From Shewanella sp. Isolate11 (GTDB lineage: Bacteria; Pseudomonadota; Gammaproteobacteria; Enterobacterales; Shewanellaceae): a DNA stretch of 64,000 nucleotides. Every line of letters begins with the position of its first letter. The first letter of the stretch is position 1. Shown one piece after another: positions 29,179-39,093 of this stretch. Made by a program: the position numbers and the translations under genes. Location of the stretch: contig NZ_JAKEVF010000001.1 in assembly GCF_022398315.1 (NCBI RefSeq), positions 662,644 through 726,643 on the forward strand, written 5' to 3'. The notes under the pieces are model-generated. The model was not told the DNA's origin. It worked only from the letters and a program-made list of their open reading frames with translations, and made no database searches.

Positions 29179-30090
29179 ATGAAACATTTGCCCAGTTTGA
29201 AGAACCTGTTTTATCTGGTGAACCTCTATCAAGAGCAGAATTTTAATCGCGCGGCTAAATTGTGCCACGTGAGTCAGTCGACACTATCCAGTGGTATTCA
29301 AAATTTAGAAGAGCAATTGGGTCACCAGTTGATTGAACGAGATCATAAATCCTTTATTTTCACCGCTATTGGTGAAGAAGTGGTGCAACGCTCACGCAAA
29401 TTATTAACCGATGTGGATGACTTGGTGGAGTTGGTGAAGCATCAAGGGCAGCCGATGACAGGTGATATTCGTTTGGGTTGTATCCCGACAATCGCGCCAT
29501 TTTTGTTGAGCCGTGTTGTTAGGCATTGTCAGGCGAGTTATCCCGAGCTTACCTTGTTTTTAAAAGAGGATACCACCGAACGTTTACTCGATGCTCTGGG
29601 TAAAGGTGAGTTAGATTTGTTGTTATTGGCATTGCCTGCCGATACCAGTGGTTATCACAGTATGAAGGTAGGAATCGACCCCTTCAAATTGGTGATCCAT
29701 AAAGAGTTATCTTCTGATATTAGTCAACCTATCGATTATAAATTGTTGCCCGATGAGAGTATTTTCTTGTTGGAGTCGGAGCATTGTATTACGGGTCATG
29801 CGATCAGTGCCTGCCGCTTGGGCGACAGCGACAAGATTAACCCTTTTGCGGCGACGAGTTTGCATACCTTAGTGCAGATGGTTAACAGCAAATTGGGTAC
29901 CACGTTTTTACCACAAATGGCGATCGATGCGGGGATTTTAAAGGATACCGATCTTGCGGTGATCACGCCGCCGGGAGAAGCGCCATATCGCGATATTGGC
30001 TTGGTATGGCGTCAAACGTCTAGCCGTATCATGACCTTTAGAACCATAGGCAAAGCGATTGAAACCTTGCTGGCTGATGCTCACAACTAG
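29179..30090 (+). CDS. oxyR: LysR-type peroxide sensor OxyR
   Basis: 303 residues from the ATG at 29179 (a TTG at 29161 is also in frame; neither has a strong ribosome site). An N-terminal winged helix (NFNRAAKLCHVSQSTLSSGIQNLEEQLG) is followed by the co-inducer domain. The two redox cysteines of OxyR appear as HCITGHAISAC, with the same eight-residue spacing as Cys199 and Cys208 of E. coli OxyR, and the following FAATSLHTLVQMVNSKLGTTFLP matches as well. It therefore senses hydrogen peroxide by disulfide formation and controls catalase and peroxidase genes. The position beside cyaC is that of S. oneidensis oxyR (SO_1328 as I recall). No divergent catalase gene is present. Confidence 0.9.
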   Translation: MKHLPSLKNLFYLVNLYQEQNFNRAAKLCHVSQSTLSSGIQNLEEQLGHQLIERDHKSFIFTAIGEEVVQRSRKLLTDVDDLVELVKHQGQPMTGDIRLGCIPTIAPFLLSRVVRHCQASYPELTLFLKEDTTERLLDALGKGELDLLLLALPADTSGYHSMKVGIDPFKLVIHKELSSDISQPIDYKLLPDESIFLLESEHCITGHAISACRLGDSDKINPFAATSLHTLVQMVNSKLGTTFLPQMAIDAGILKDTDLAVITPPGEAPYRDIGLVWRQTSSRIMTFRTIGKAIETLLADAHN

Positions 30091-30109
30091 AAAGCGGGTA
30101 AGTTGTGAT

Positions 30110-31285
30110 TTAGTTGTCTGATACTTTTGGGGAAACACCAAATACTTCAATCGAGTATTGTTTCCCTTTAAGTTTAATTGGACCTAAGTTGTCGAACTGA
30201 TAGTCACTCGAGCTGGTATCTAGCTGAGAGTGTAGTGAGCCTGAAATCAACATGCGTTGGCCTAGCGGGTTACACTGATCTTGAAGTCGCGCTAAGGTGT
30301 TGAGTACATCACTAAAGAAACTCACTTCTTGTTTTTGAACTCCAACCACTGCCGCCACAACTTGGCCACAGTGAGCCGCTGCCTTGAACTTGGGCACAAA
30401 GCCATATTGCTCTTCGAAATATTTACGTTGCCAGTTGAGTTCCTGACTAAATTCATAATAGACATTCAAGCTTCTATCATGTTTTACCCCTAACTTGGTG
30501 GGCCAATAGATCAACACCGCATCGCCCATATAGCGATAAATTTCAGCTTCGTTGTTGACTATGGTGTCTGACAACAGACTAAAACAGTCTTGGATCAATC
30601 GGCTGAAACGGTAATCACCTAAGGATTCCGCATGAGTTGTTGACGCCACCATATCAAGATACAGAAACAAGCGTTGTTCATATCTGGGTCTATGATACTT
30701 ACCTAAACCGATATTCAGCAAAATACGGGGCCCTACAATTAACGCCATCTGCTCAATAAAGGCTAAACCGACTCTTACCACGACTAAATAGATGATTAGC
30801 GCCTGAAAGGAGGGGCTATATAAAATATGCGCGGTGAGCATCTGCCGTAAGGTTGACACATGGTTCTCAATGGCCCACATATTGAGGAACTGGGTAATGT
30901 AGGCGAGAGTTGTCGCCCCAAGTAATAAGAACAGTCCTTTGAAAAAGACTGAAAAAAGATAAGGCATACGGTTGATCGTGCTGAAGTCAGCGATCAAGTT
31001 CGACATCCAGTGCAGACTACCAAAAATCAGCCCCATGTAGATGGACAATGTTGCGAGATCGGCAGAGCCTACCGCCCACTGGGGAAGTTCAGGTGATTGT
31101 GAATAGCGGAAAAATACAAACGCCGCCATGGCCACTGTCCAAGCTGCAATCGCAAATGTAAGCTTCTTCGCTTGTCTGCGTGCTCTCACGTTAAAATCTA
31201 ATCCTGATGATGCAGATGTTTCAAGAGGCGCTAGTGTATAGAAAACATCCCTACAATTTCCAGTGTTATTTGTGATGTAGGTCAA
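30110..31285 (-). CDS. cyaC: Membrane class III adenylate cyclase CyaC
   Basis: 391 residues: an N-terminal cytoplasmic part to about residue 40, four or five membrane segments (about 44-195), then a class III cyclase domain. The metal-binding aspartates lie in RLFLYLDMVASTTHAESLG and YRYMGDAVLIYW; NTLARLQDQ supplies the transition-state Asn/Arg pair. In S. oneidensis cyaC (SO_1329) is the cyclase most important for CRP-dependent anaerobic respiration, and this gene is at that place. The start is a TTG at 31285 without a good ribosome site, so the N-terminus is uncertain; the next Met is near residue 53, inside the first helix. Convergent with oxyR, with a 19-bp gap. Confidence 0.88.
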   Translation of the reverse strand: MTYITNNTGNCRDVFYTLAPLETSASSGLDFNVRARRQAKKLTFAIAAWTVAMAAFVFFRYSQSPELPQWAVGSADLATLSIYMGLIFGSLHWMSNLIADFSTINRMPYLFSVFFKGLFLLLGATTLAYITQFLNMWAIENHVSTLRQMLTAHILYSPSFQALIIYLVVVRVGLAFIEQMALIVGPRILLNIGLGKYHRPRYEQRLFLYLDMVASTTHAESLGDYRFSRLIQDCFSLLSDTIVNNEAEIYRYMGDAVLIYWPTKLGVKHDRSLNVYYEFSQELNWQRKYFEEQYGFVPKFKAAAHCGQVVAAVVGVQKQEVSFFSDVLNTLARLQDQCNPLGQRMLISGSLHSQLDTSSSDYQFDNLGPIKLKGKQYSIEVFGVSPKVSDN

Positions 31286-31497
31286 ATGAAGTTCAGATGT
31301 TGGTTAAAAATCCAGTTTTACCAACAGGAGTGGATTTAACCACTTAGTTTTAATTATTTTTTGGTTGGATGCTTTGTGTTTGTAATTTGCTTTAGTTTGG
31401 TTTGCTGTTATTTTTTGTTATTGCAGTGCAATCTCATTGCTATTTTAAACTGAGCCATATGCATTTGCGTCGAGATTCGGGTCTAGCTCGATAGAGG

Positions 31498-32172
31498 TTA
31501 ATTAAAATAATGATTAAGGATGGATTGGGTGAAAGGGATCTTTAAATAAAACCCTCTGGGATTAGTTTGGGATATTAGGCCTTCATTATTAATGCTTTGG
31601 GTGACAGAGCGGCTGTTGGCTCCCTTGGGTCTCAGTTGTAGAACCTCACCATGTCGAGCGGTGATCTGCTCCACTTTACCTAATGCGATTAATTCCATGA
31701 TCTCCTCCCAGTCTTGGCGGATCATGGCAAATTCATCCTCGGATGGGGTCCAAAGGATCGGCATTCCAATGCGGCGTTGTGCTATGGGTTTATCACGCAT
31801 GCCTTCAACCGGTACCCAAAGTACCCTCTGTAGCTTGTGATAAACCAGACTTTGCTCCCAGGTTAACCCTTGAATATTCACTAATGGCGCGACAGTTACA
31901 TAGGTAGTTTCTAAAGGTTTACCATTGACATCGATGGGGATGGTTTTTAGCTCTACGCCGAGATGGAGAAAGTCTTGTTCAGGTTTTGAACCGGCAAGGG
32001 CGCCAAGTTCATGTTCGATTAGCTGGCCAACCCAACCTTTATCCCTTCTAAGATCGCGAGGCACAGCAATGTTGTGCAAGGATGCAAGCTGGCCTAGGGT
32101 GAGCCCTGCCATATCTTGTGCGCGTTGCATTAGCTCATTAATGGATTTTGGGGAGCGTGATCTGATGTTCAT
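31498..32172 (-). CDS. mutH: DNA mismatch repair endonuclease MutH
   Basis: 224 residues. MutH is activated by MutL and nicks the unmethylated strand at hemimethylated GATC. The DxExK catalytic set is present in [21 protein letters not shown] (Asp near 70, Glu and Lys near 77-79), with [21 protein letters not shown] and the C-terminal [18 protein letters not shown] also matching. MutH occurs only in bacteria with Dam methylation, so this genome should encode Dam. The gene is divergent from rppH across a large gap with DnaA boxes. The 212 bp between it and cyaC are T-rich and hold no obvious feature. Confidence 0.97.
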   Translation of the reverse strand: MNIRSRSPKSINELMQRAQDMAGLTLGQLASLHNIAVPRDLRRDKGWVGQLIEHELGALAGSKPEQDFLHLGVELKTIPIDVNGKPLETTYVTVAPLVNIQGLTWEQSLVYHKLQRVLWVPVEGMRDKPIAQRRIGMPILWTPSEDEFAMIRQDWEEIMELIALGKVEQITARHGEVLQLRPKGANSRSVTQSINNEGLISQTNPRGFYLKIPFTQSILNHYFN

Positions 32173-32365
32173 AATGGGATTTTACTCAAGTTAGCCACTT
32201 AATCAAATGCTGGTTAAAAAGTAGTCGCTGTTGAAATGGTATAAAATATTAACTGAATTAATTTTACTAAAGTATTGAAAAATAATGTTTTGTTTATTTG
32301 TTTTGTTTTATGGTTAACACCATGAGTCACTTTACCCTGTGATTTCCCCAACGTTTCCAACATGT

Positions 32366-32723
32366 TTATCCACAGAACTTTTGGATAAGTCTGCATTTAA
32401 AGTTTGAAAAGTGCTTTATTCGTCAGAGTCAAGGCCATTTATGGCCGTTTTTGTTGGTCTATTTATTGAAAAATATATTTAGCTGTGCATAACCCTGCAG
32501 GAATGATTTTTTAATCCAGTTAAAGAAAGTCATTGTTTGAAATTTATGCGATCGTTTTATTTATCGGTTTCAACCTAACTGTTTTTATTGTTTTTATCTT
32601 TTAATACAATTTGTTATTGTTTTGTTGGTAAGGTAGTGGTGTCCGCCCATTTGGTTGTTATTCTAGACAAATAACATTTTTAATTGAGTTTCAAACAGAG
32701 ATATCCACAGATTTTGTGGATAT
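32366..32723. other. DnaA-box cluster between mutH and rppH, DARS2-like
   Basis: Within the 693-bp gap: TTATCCACA (perfect box, 32366-32374) faces TTTGGATAA (reverse of TTATCCAAA, 32380-32388) with 5 bp between. TGTGCATAA (reverse of TTATGCACA, a perfect consensus box) is at 32484-32492. ATATCCACA (32701-32709) faces TGTGGATAT (32715-32723), again 5 bp apart. AT-rich stretches lie between. In E. coli the DnaA-reactivating sequence DARS2 lies in the intergenic region beside mutH and its core includes inverted DnaA boxes. The gene neighbourhood and the inverted pairs therefore suggest an equivalent. No gene or terminator was seen in the gap. The role is inferred; IHF and Fis sites were not recognised. 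Confidence 0.6.
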
Positions 32724-32865
32724 CCTCAGATTTTCTCTACTATCGTTGTTGATAAAAACTCATTTTTTTGTTTTTTATCCAAATAATATCTGTTAAGAGA
32801 CAATTGCCGAGCAAGCCGCTTTGTGAAACAATCGATTCATTAGAATATTTCATTTTGGAGTCCAT

Positions 32866-33390
32866 GTGATTGATAGTGACGGCTTTCGTGCAAATGTAGG
32901 CATCATTATCTGTAATCGCTTTGGGCAGGTTATGTGGGCTAGAAGGTTTGGTCAGCATTCCTGGCAATTTCCACAAGGTGGCGTAGATGAAGGCGAAACA
33001 GCCGAACAAGCCATGTATAGGGAGTTGTATGAAGAAGTTGGGTTAAAAGCAGAACATGTACAAATTTTAACTTCAACTCGTTCCTGGTTGCGTTATAGAT
33101 TACCGAAACGGTTAATTAGGCAAGACAGTAAACCTTTATGTATCGGTCAAAAACAGAAGTGGTTTTTGTTGCAGTTAAAAAGCCAAGAGTCTGCGATTGA
33201 TCTCAATGCTTGCGGTCATCCTGAATTCGATGATTGGCGTTGGGTGAGTTACTGGTATCCGGTGAGACAAGTAGTATCGTTTAAACGGGATGTATACCGC
33301 AAAGTCATGAAGGAGTTTGCGCCAACGGCATTACCATTTCAGGCGGCACAATCCACGAATAGTGGCCGCAGAAGAGGTCGTCGTAGGTAG
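32866..33390 (+). CDS. rppH: RNA pyrophosphohydrolase RppH
   Basis: 174 residues. RppH converts the 5'-triphosphate of mRNA to a monophosphate and so starts RNase E-dependent decay. The Nudix box is [20 protein letters not shown] followed by VGL. The opening [27 protein letters not shown] is the family signature, and the start codon is a GTG with TTGGAG 6 bp upstream. The C-terminal tail is basic (SGRRRGRRR), as in relatives. The terminator at 33438 separates it from ptsP. Confidence 0.97.
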   Translation: MIDSDGFRANVGIIICNRFGQVMWARRFGQHSWQFPQGGVDEGETAEQAMYRELYEEVGLKAEHVQILTSTRSWLRYRLPKRLIRQDSKPLCIGQKQKWFLLQLKSQESAIDLNACGHPEFDDWRWVSYWYPVRQVVSFKRDVYRKVMKEFAPTALPFQAAQSTNSGRRRGRRR

Positions 33391-33437
33391 GAGCTTTTAA
33401 GACTTAAGATTGGACATCATCTATGCTTCAATCATGT

Positions 33438-33470
33438 TAGCGATACTGTATAGAGTATCGCTATTTTATT
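33438..33470 (+). terminator. intrinsic terminator of rppH
   Basis: TAGCGATACT and AGTATCGCTA pair (10 bp) with a 6-nt loop, followed by TTTTATT. It lies about 50 bp after rppH. Confidence 0.8.
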
Positions 33471-33580
33471 CTGATTAGAATTAAACGGCGTTAATTGGCG
33501 CTTTGATCATTCCTTTTGATAGGAATCGCAGGAGTATTTCGTTAGGTCATAAGGCCTTAAAGTAAAGGGAGAGATAGGCT

Positions 33581-35812
33581 GTGTTAAAAACGCTTCGGGA
33601 CATTACTCAGGCTGTAGCCGCGGCTGAAGATCTCCAATCTGCCTTATCTTTATTGGTTAAACAAACCAAATCCGCAATGGAAACTCAATGTTGCTCTATT
33701 TATATCTTAGAAGAGCAGCAACTGGTGCTGTCTGCGACTGACGGCCTCGATCCTTCAGCTGTTGGCAATGTAAAGATGCCGCTCACTCAAGGTCTTGTGG
33801 GGCTTGTCGCTGAGCGGGAAGAGCCGGTAAATCTTGCAGATGCGCCACTTCACCCTAGGTTTAAATTGTTTAGCGAAGCTGCTGAAGAAGACTTTAGAGC
33901 CTTTCTTGCAGTACCGATCATTTATCAGAAATTAATCCTTGGTGTACTCGTTGTGCAGCAAGCCGATGAGCGCCAATTTAGCGAAGCGGAAGAAGCCTTC
34001 TTAATGACGTTGGCCGCGCAGCTTGCGGTGGCGGTACGGGAGCAACGTAAAAAAGCCGAGGTCAAATCGACCCCAGATCAATATTTTTTAAATGGTACTG
34101 CCGCAGCCGATGGTGTGGTGATTGCGCATGCAATGGTCATTGGTGGTGATATCTCACTCGAGCAAGATGAGATACTTGCCGAAGATATCGAACAGGAATC
34201 ACAACAACTGCAGAATGCTCTGGGCTCTTGTCGCAATACCTTAAGTGCCTTATCGCAGCGCTTCGATGGTGACAATGAAAAGGAAGTTCAGTCGATATTC
34301 TCTGCCTTAATGCTGTTGCTCGATGACACCAGCTTAGGGGGGGAGTATGCCCGCGAAATCGAGTCTGGTTGGTGCGCTATTTCGGCGGTAAGTCGAGTCT
34401 CACAGCGTTATATTGCGCAATTTATGCAGATGCAAGATCCATATCTGCAAGAACGCGCCAGTGATATTAGAGACTTAGGCCAACGTGTTTTGCGTGAGCT
34501 TATTGAGCCGCAAAAGATGCACATTGAGTTATCGGCGCCAGTGATTTTAGTGACTAAGGAAGCAACCGCGACCATGCTGGCTGAGTTCCCACAACATAAG
34601 TTGGTGGGCATAGTCACCGAACAAGGTGGAGTGAATTCTCATGCAGCGATCTTAGCCAGAGCCTTTGGGGTTCCTGCCGTTATTGGTGTCGAAGGAATTT
34701 TAAAGGCGGGTATTGATGGTAAGCAGATAATCTTAAACGCCAGCCGCGGCCAAGTGTTAGTTTCTCCTACACCAACTTTGATCCGTGAATATCGCAGCCA
34801 CATTTCGGCGCAGAAGGCACTGCAAAAACGTTATTCTGACGAACTGGCTTTACCGGCTCAAACTCGTGATGGCGAGCGTATTCATCTGTATCTGAATGCC
34901 GGATTACTCAGCAGCCTGGCTTCTGAAATTGCCGAGGGTGCCGATGGCATAGGCTTATACCGCACCGAAATTCCGTTTATGCTCCAAAGTCGTTTCCCGA
35001 GCGAGGCCGAGCAAGTCGACGTTTATCGTCAGGTACTACAGGCAGCCGTCGATAAACCTGTGGTGATGCGAACTTTAGATGTCGGTGGTGATAAGCCTTT
35101 ATCTTACTTACCTATCACCGAAGTGAATCCTTTCCTCGGTTGGCGTGGTATTCGGCTAACTCTGGATCATCCTGAGCTATTTTTAGTGCAATTGCGCGCC
35201 ATGTTAACGGCTTCGGCTGGCGGCGATCAGTTGCATATTTTGTTGCCTATGGTGTGCTGTCTCGATGAGATTGATCAGGCCCTTGTTTATCTTGATCAGG
35301 CCTATATAGAAGTGAAGCAAGATTATGATCCCCAACTTCAGCGCCCTAAAGTGGGAATTATGCTGGAGGTTCCGGCGCTGCTGTTCCAAATGGAAGAGGT
35401 GGCCAAACGGGTTGATTTTATCTCCGTGGGTTCCAATGATTTAACCCAATACTTGTTAGCGGTCGATCGTAATAATCCAAGAGTGAGCCCGCTGTATGAT
35501 TGTTATCATCCGGGGATCTTACGTGCCTTAAAGCGGGCGCGTATTGAGTGTGATACCTATCAATTGCCAGTCAGTGTTTGTGGCGAATTAGCTGGTGAGC
35601 CCATTGGGGTTATCTTGTTGGTGGCTATGGGGTATAGCCAGTTGAGTATGAATCAAGGTAGCTTGGCTAAAATCAATTACCTCATTAGACGGGTGTCTTG
35701 TACCGATCTCAATCAGTTATTAGAAAAAGCCTTAGCCCTCACTAATGGCAGCGAAGTGAGGCTGCTTGTCGCTCAATACCTGCGAGATAATCAATTAGAA
35801 GAGTTTATCTAA
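33581..35812 (+). CDS. ptsP: PEP-protein phosphotransferase PtsP (EI-Ntr)
   Basis: 743 residues: an N-terminal GAF domain (about 1-160, VGLVAEREEPVNLADAPLHP), then enzyme I. The active histidine is in QGGVNSHAAILARAFGVPAVIG near residue 355. The PEP-binding barrel contains IGLYRTEIPFM, VVMRTLDVGGDKPL, FISVGSNDLTQYLLAVDR and the C-terminal cysteine region PVSVCGELAG. PtsP starts the nitrogen-related PTS, passing phosphate to NPr and EIIA-Ntr. The start is a GTG with GGGAGAG upstream. In enterobacteria ptsP is followed by lgt and thyA; here a TSUP transporter follows. Confidence 0.96.
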   Translation: MLKTLRDITQAVAAAEDLQSALSLLVKQTKSAMETQCCSIYILEEQQLVLSATDGLDPSAVGNVKMPLTQGLVGLVAEREEPVNLADAPLHPRFKLFSEAAEEDFRAFLAVPIIYQKLILGVLVVQQADERQFSEAEEAFLMTLAAQLAVAVREQRKKAEVKSTPDQYFLNGTAAADGVVIAHAMVIGGDISLEQDEILAEDIEQESQQLQNALGSCRNTLSALSQRFDGDNEKEVQSIFSALMLLLDDTSLGGEYAREIESGWCAISAVSRVSQRYIAQFMQMQDPYLQERASDIRDLGQRVLRELIEPQKMHIELSAPVILVTKEATATMLAEFPQHKLVGIVTEQGGVNSHAAILARAFGVPAVIGVEGILKAGIDGKQIILNASRGQVLVSPTPTLIREYRSHISAQKALQKRYSDELALPAQTRDGERIHLYLNAGLLSSLASEIAEGADGIGLYRTEIPFMLQSRFPSEAEQVDVYRQVLQAAVDKPVVMRTLDVGGDKPLSYLPITEVNPFLGWRGIRLTLDHPELFLVQLRAMLTASAGGDQLHILLPMVCCLDEIDQALVYLDQAYIEVKQDYDPQLQRPKVGIMLEVPALLFQMEEVAKRVDFISVGSNDLTQYLLAVDRNNPRVSPLYDCYHPGILRALKRARIECDTYQLPVSVCGELAGEPIGVILLVAMGYSQLSMNQGSLAKINYLIRRVSCTDLNQLLEKALALTNGSEVRLLVAQYLRDNQLEEFI

Positions 35813-35898
35813 ACGCTTGGATTAGCCTAGGGATAATTTCAATCTGGGTTAAATTCATTTAAGCTATTGGACTTTCTATACGCCATAATCGAGAAGCC

Positions 35899-36693
35899 AT
35901 GATCAGCATAGTGTTAAGTTGTTTAGTCTTAGGTGCTTTTATCGGTTTTATGGCAGGTTTACTTGGGATTGGTGGCGGTTTGATAGCCGTTCCCGTACTG
36001 CTGTATCTTTTGCCTACCGTTGGTGTATATCCTGAGCATTTAACTCATGTGGCTATTGCGACTTCGCTGGGCGCCATTATTCTTACTTCATTGTCTTCGG
36101 CTCGCGCTCATCACAAGCGGGGCAATGTTCCTTGGCCTTTATTGAAAGTCATGTTGCCAGGATTAATACTCGGCGCTTTATCGGCGGGGTTTGTGTCGGC
36201 ATTATTTAGCGCCGATCTGCTGAAACAGACTTTTGCGATGTTCGTCATTCTTATGGCGATTCAGATGGTGTTTCCGTTTAAAACTGCGGCGGTTGAACGT
36301 GATTTACCCAAGGCTAGCTTTCTGTTTCTTGCGGCAATGTTGATTGCGATTATTGCGGCATTAATGGGCATTGGTGGTGGTGTCTTGCTGGTGCCATTTT
36401 TATGTTGGTGTGGTATTCAGATGCGCCTAGCTATCGGTTTTTCGTCGGTCACAGGGGCTTGCATCGCCTTGTTTGGCAGCGTGAGTTATGTTGCTGCAGG
36501 TTGGAGTGCACAAGGGCTACCCGATTATACCTTGGGATATATTTATCTGCCGGCGTTAGTGGGCATAGTGTGTTGTTCTATGTTAACCGCGCCTTTAGGT
36601 GCAAAGGCTGCGAGTATCTGGCCGACAGCAAGATTGAAAAAAATCTTTGCCCTGTTGCTTATCGTGACCGGGCTAAAATTAGTATTCACTTAA
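35899..36693 (+). CDS. TSUP (TauE/SafE) family membrane transporter
   Basis: 264 residues with about eight membrane segments in two related halves. Each half opens with the family's glycine-rich motif: GLLGIGGGLIAVPVLLYLL near residue 20 and ALMGIGGGVLLVPFLCWCG near residue 155. TSUP proteins export or import sulfur-containing and organic acids (sulfite, sulfoacetate, taurine-related), and the substrate cannot be told. It lies 86 bp after ptsP and 72 bp before thyA, so the three may be read together. Confidence 0.9.
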   Translation: MISIVLSCLVLGAFIGFMAGLLGIGGGLIAVPVLLYLLPTVGVYPEHLTHVAIATSLGAIILTSLSSARAHHKRGNVPWPLLKVMLPGLILGALSAGFVSALFSADLLKQTFAMFVILMAIQMVFPFKTAAVERDLPKASFLFLAAMLIAIIAALMGIGGGVLLVPFLCWCGIQMRLAIGFSSVTGACIALFGSVSYVAAGWSAQGLPDYTLGYIYLPALVGIVCCSMLTAPLGAKAASIWPTARLKKIFALLLIVTGLKLVFT

Positions 36694-36765
36694 TATAAGT
36701 TTATGTTTGTTGCATCTAATGTGTTAGCAAGCAATCGATTAATTGCGATAACTGAGTAGGGAATC

Positions 36766-37617
36766 ATGAAACAGTATTTGCAGCTTTGTAACCGAATTAT
36801 TGATGAAGGTGTTTGGGTTGAAAACGAGCGTACAGGTAAGCGCTGTCTGACGGTTATCAATGCCGATTTAGAGTATCGAGTCGACCATAATGAGTTTCCA
36901 TTAATTACCACTCGAAAAAGCTTTTGGAAAGGTGCCATTGCTGAGCTACTTGGTTATTTACGCGGCTACGATAACGCTGCAGATTTTCGAAAGTTGGGCG
37001 CTAAAACTTGGGATGCTAACGCCAATGAGAACAGTGCCTGGTTGAACAATCCTCATCGTAAAGGCCATGATGACATGGGCCGAGTTTATGGCGTTCAGGG
37101 TCGCGGTTGGAGCAAGCCCGATGGTGGTACTGTCGATCAATTTAAGAAGATTGTCGATAACCTCAGTAAAGGCATTGATGATCGCGGCGAGATTTTAAGT
37201 TTTTATAATCCCGGTGAGTTTCACATGGGCTGTCTACGCCCTTGTATGCACACTCATAACTTCTCTCTGTTGGGCGATACGCTTTATTTAAATAGTTTCC
37301 AGCGCTCGTGTGATGTGCCGCTTGGGCTGAACTTTAATCAAGTCCAAGTCTTCGCACTGTTGGCGATTGTGGCACAAATTACTGGACATAAGGCTGGTAC
37401 GGCTTATCACAAGATAGTAAATGCTCACATTTACGAAGATCAGTTGCCGCTGATGAAAGAGGTGCAATTGAAGCGCGAACCATTCCCGTCGCCGCAATTA
37501 CATATTAATCCTGATATCAAGTCGCTTACCGATCTGGAAACCTGGGTCACCATGGATGATTTTGAAGTGACGGGTTATCAACATCATGAAGCCATCAAGT
37601 ATCCATTCTCTGTTTAA
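36766..37617 (+). CDS. thyA: Thymidylate synthase
   Basis: 283 residues. Makes dTMP from dUMP with methylene-tetrahydrofolate. The nucleophile cysteine is in [13 protein letters not shown], followed by the dUMP phosphate pocket [16 protein letters not shown] and [12 protein letters not shown]. It is about 20 residues longer than E. coli ThyA and belongs to the divergent branch found in Vibrio and Shewanella (e.g. insertion around [24 protein letters not shown]). The ATG follows TAGGGAATC. A terminator follows at 37645. The usual upstream neighbour lgt is absent here. Confidence 0.95.
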   Translation: MKQYLQLCNRIIDEGVWVENERTGKRCLTVINADLEYRVDHNEFPLITTRKSFWKGAIAELLGYLRGYDNAADFRKLGAKTWDANANENSAWLNNPHRKGHDDMGRVYGVQGRGWSKPDGGTVDQFKKIVDNLSKGIDDRGEILSFYNPGEFHMGCLRPCMHTHNFSLLGDTLYLNSFQRSCDVPLGLNFNQVQVFALLAIVAQITGHKAGTAYHKIVNAHIYEDQLPLMKEVQLKREPFPSPQLHINPDIKSLTDLETWVTMDDFEVTGYQHHEAIKYPFSV

Positions 37618-37644
37618 GCCCTGATAATGAGGAAATACTGAGGT

Positions 37645-37686
37645 TAAAGCGCCAAAGATTTTATCGATGATTGGCGCTTTATTTAT
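37645..37686 (+). terminator. intrinsic terminator of thyA
   Basis: TAAAGCGCCAA and TTGGCGCTTTA (11 bp) enclose a 15-nt loop and run into TTTATTTG. It lies 28 bp after the thyA stop. The remaining 230 bp before nhaA are AT-rich and hold no supported gene. Confidence 0.85.
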
Positions 37687-37917
37687 TTGAACAGCATAAA
37701 AATTCTTACTTCCTTAGCGTAATTAATTGTGACTCCAATCACATAAACGTTTCTAGACTGATTTATTTCAATAAACTTCGAATTCAGTTGATTACACTGG
37801 CAGAGCCTACTACAGTTAATACATCGGAAATTTCGATGTTTAAAGCAGAGGCAAACGATTATTCAGTCTGGTTGCGTTCGGCTAGACTCAATAGATTGAG
37901 TGATTATGGAGTTATAT

Positions 37918-39093
37918 ATGGAAAAGGCTATCAGAAATTTTCTAAGCCAAGAATCTGCCGGCGGGATCTTGTTAATGGGAGCCGTAGTATTAGCTATGAT
38001 TATGGCTAACTCGCCGCTTTCAGGGATGTACCAGGGTTTCTTACACATGGAGATGCAAGTTCGTGTCGGAAGCTTAGATATAGATAAAACCCTAATTCAT
38101 TGGATCAATGATGGTCTAATGGCACTTTTCTTTATGTTGATTGGTCTTGAGGTTAAGCGTGAGCTACTCGAAGGTGCATTATCGACACGTGCTCAGGCTT
38201 CTCTGCCAACGTTTGCGGCTATTGGCGGGATGGTATTCCCTGCAGCAATCTATTTGATTTTTAACTATAGTGACCCGGTAACCCAGAACGGCTGGGCGAT
38301 TCCGGCTGCGACAGATATTGCCTTTGCTCTTGGGATCATGGCGTTATTAGGTAATCGTGTTCCTGTTGCACTTAAGGTGTTTTTACTTGCCTTAGCGATT
38401 ATCGATGACTTAGGTGTTGTGGTGATTATTGCTATGTTCTATAGCACGGATTTATCGACTATTAGTCTCGTTGTTGCAGCTGTGGCGATTGTCGTTTTAG
38501 TGGCTATGAACCGTAAAGGTGTAACGGCACTTGGGCCCTATGGTGTCGTGGGTTTAATCTTGTGGATAGCGGTATTAAAGTCAGGCGTACACGCCACGCT
38601 AGCGGGTGTGATTATTGCCTTCTGTATTCCTCTTCGAGCTAAAGATGGTAGCTCTCCGTCGGAACATTTGGAACATAGCCTACATCCGTGGAGCACTTTC
38701 ATTATTCTGCCTATTTTTGCTTTCGCCAATGCAGGGGTTGATTTGTCAGGCATGAGTATTGGCGATTTAATGTCACCGGTTCCAGTGGGCATTGCGTTAG
38801 GCTTATTATTAGGTAAGCCATTAGGCGTAATGCTATTTAGCTTTATCGCGGTTAAGTTGAAGTTGGCTGTATTACCTGACGGTATGGGCTGGCGCCATAT
38901 CGCACCGGTTGCCGTGATGTGTGGTATTGGTTTTACCATGTCGATGTTTATCTCATCGTTGGCCTTTATTGGCGATAGTAGTGGCTATGGTGATGTTGCA
39001 CGGCTTGGTATTCTCACAGGTTCTATATTGTCTGCGGTAATTGGCTATTTCTGGTTGTCTAAAGTACTGCCTGAAAAAGGAGATAAAGCATGA
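37918..39093 (+). CDS. nhaA: Na+/H+ antiporter NhaA
   Basis: 391 residues from the ATG at 37918 (GGAG about 6 bp upstream); an upstream start at 37900 is in frame but lacks a site. It is a polytopic inner-membrane antiporter that removes Na+ in exchange for two H+. The ion-binding aspartates sit in [18 protein letters not shown] (the Asp163/Asp164 pair of E. coli), and [17 protein letters not shown] and [15 protein letters not shown] are also conserved. The stop overlaps the next gene (ATGA). The regulator gene nhaR follows, so Na+ sensing and transport are together. Confidence 0.97.
   Translation: MEKAIRNFLSQESAGGILLMGAVVLAMIMANSPLSGMYQGFLHMEMQVRVGSLDIDKTLIHWINDGLMALFFMLIGLEVKRELLEGALSTRAQASLPTFAAIGGMVFPAAIYLIFNYSDPVTQNGWAIPAATDIAFALGIMALLGNRVPVALKVFLLALAIIDDLGVVVIIAMFYSTDLSTISLVVAAVAIVVLVAMNRKGVTALGPYGVVGLILWIAVLKSGVHATLAGVIIAFCIPLRAKDGSSPSEHLEHSLHPWSTFIILPIFAFANAGVDLSGMSIGDLMSPVPVGIALGLLLGKPLGVMLFSFIAVKLKLAVLPDGMGWRHIAPVAVMCGIGFTMSMFISSLAFIGDSSGYGDVARLGILTGSILSAVIGYFWLSKVLPEKGDKA

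Noticed and set aside
32173..32865. Chromosomal oriC as an explanation of the DnaA boxes
   Set aside because: There is no gidA/mnmG, dnaA or dnaN nearby, and the neighbours mutH and rppH fit the DARS2 neighbourhood instead.
37671..38009. 112-codon plus-strand open frame between thyA and nhaA
   Set aside because: It starts inside the thyA terminator, overlaps the real nhaA start, lacks a ribosome site and has no recognisable domain.
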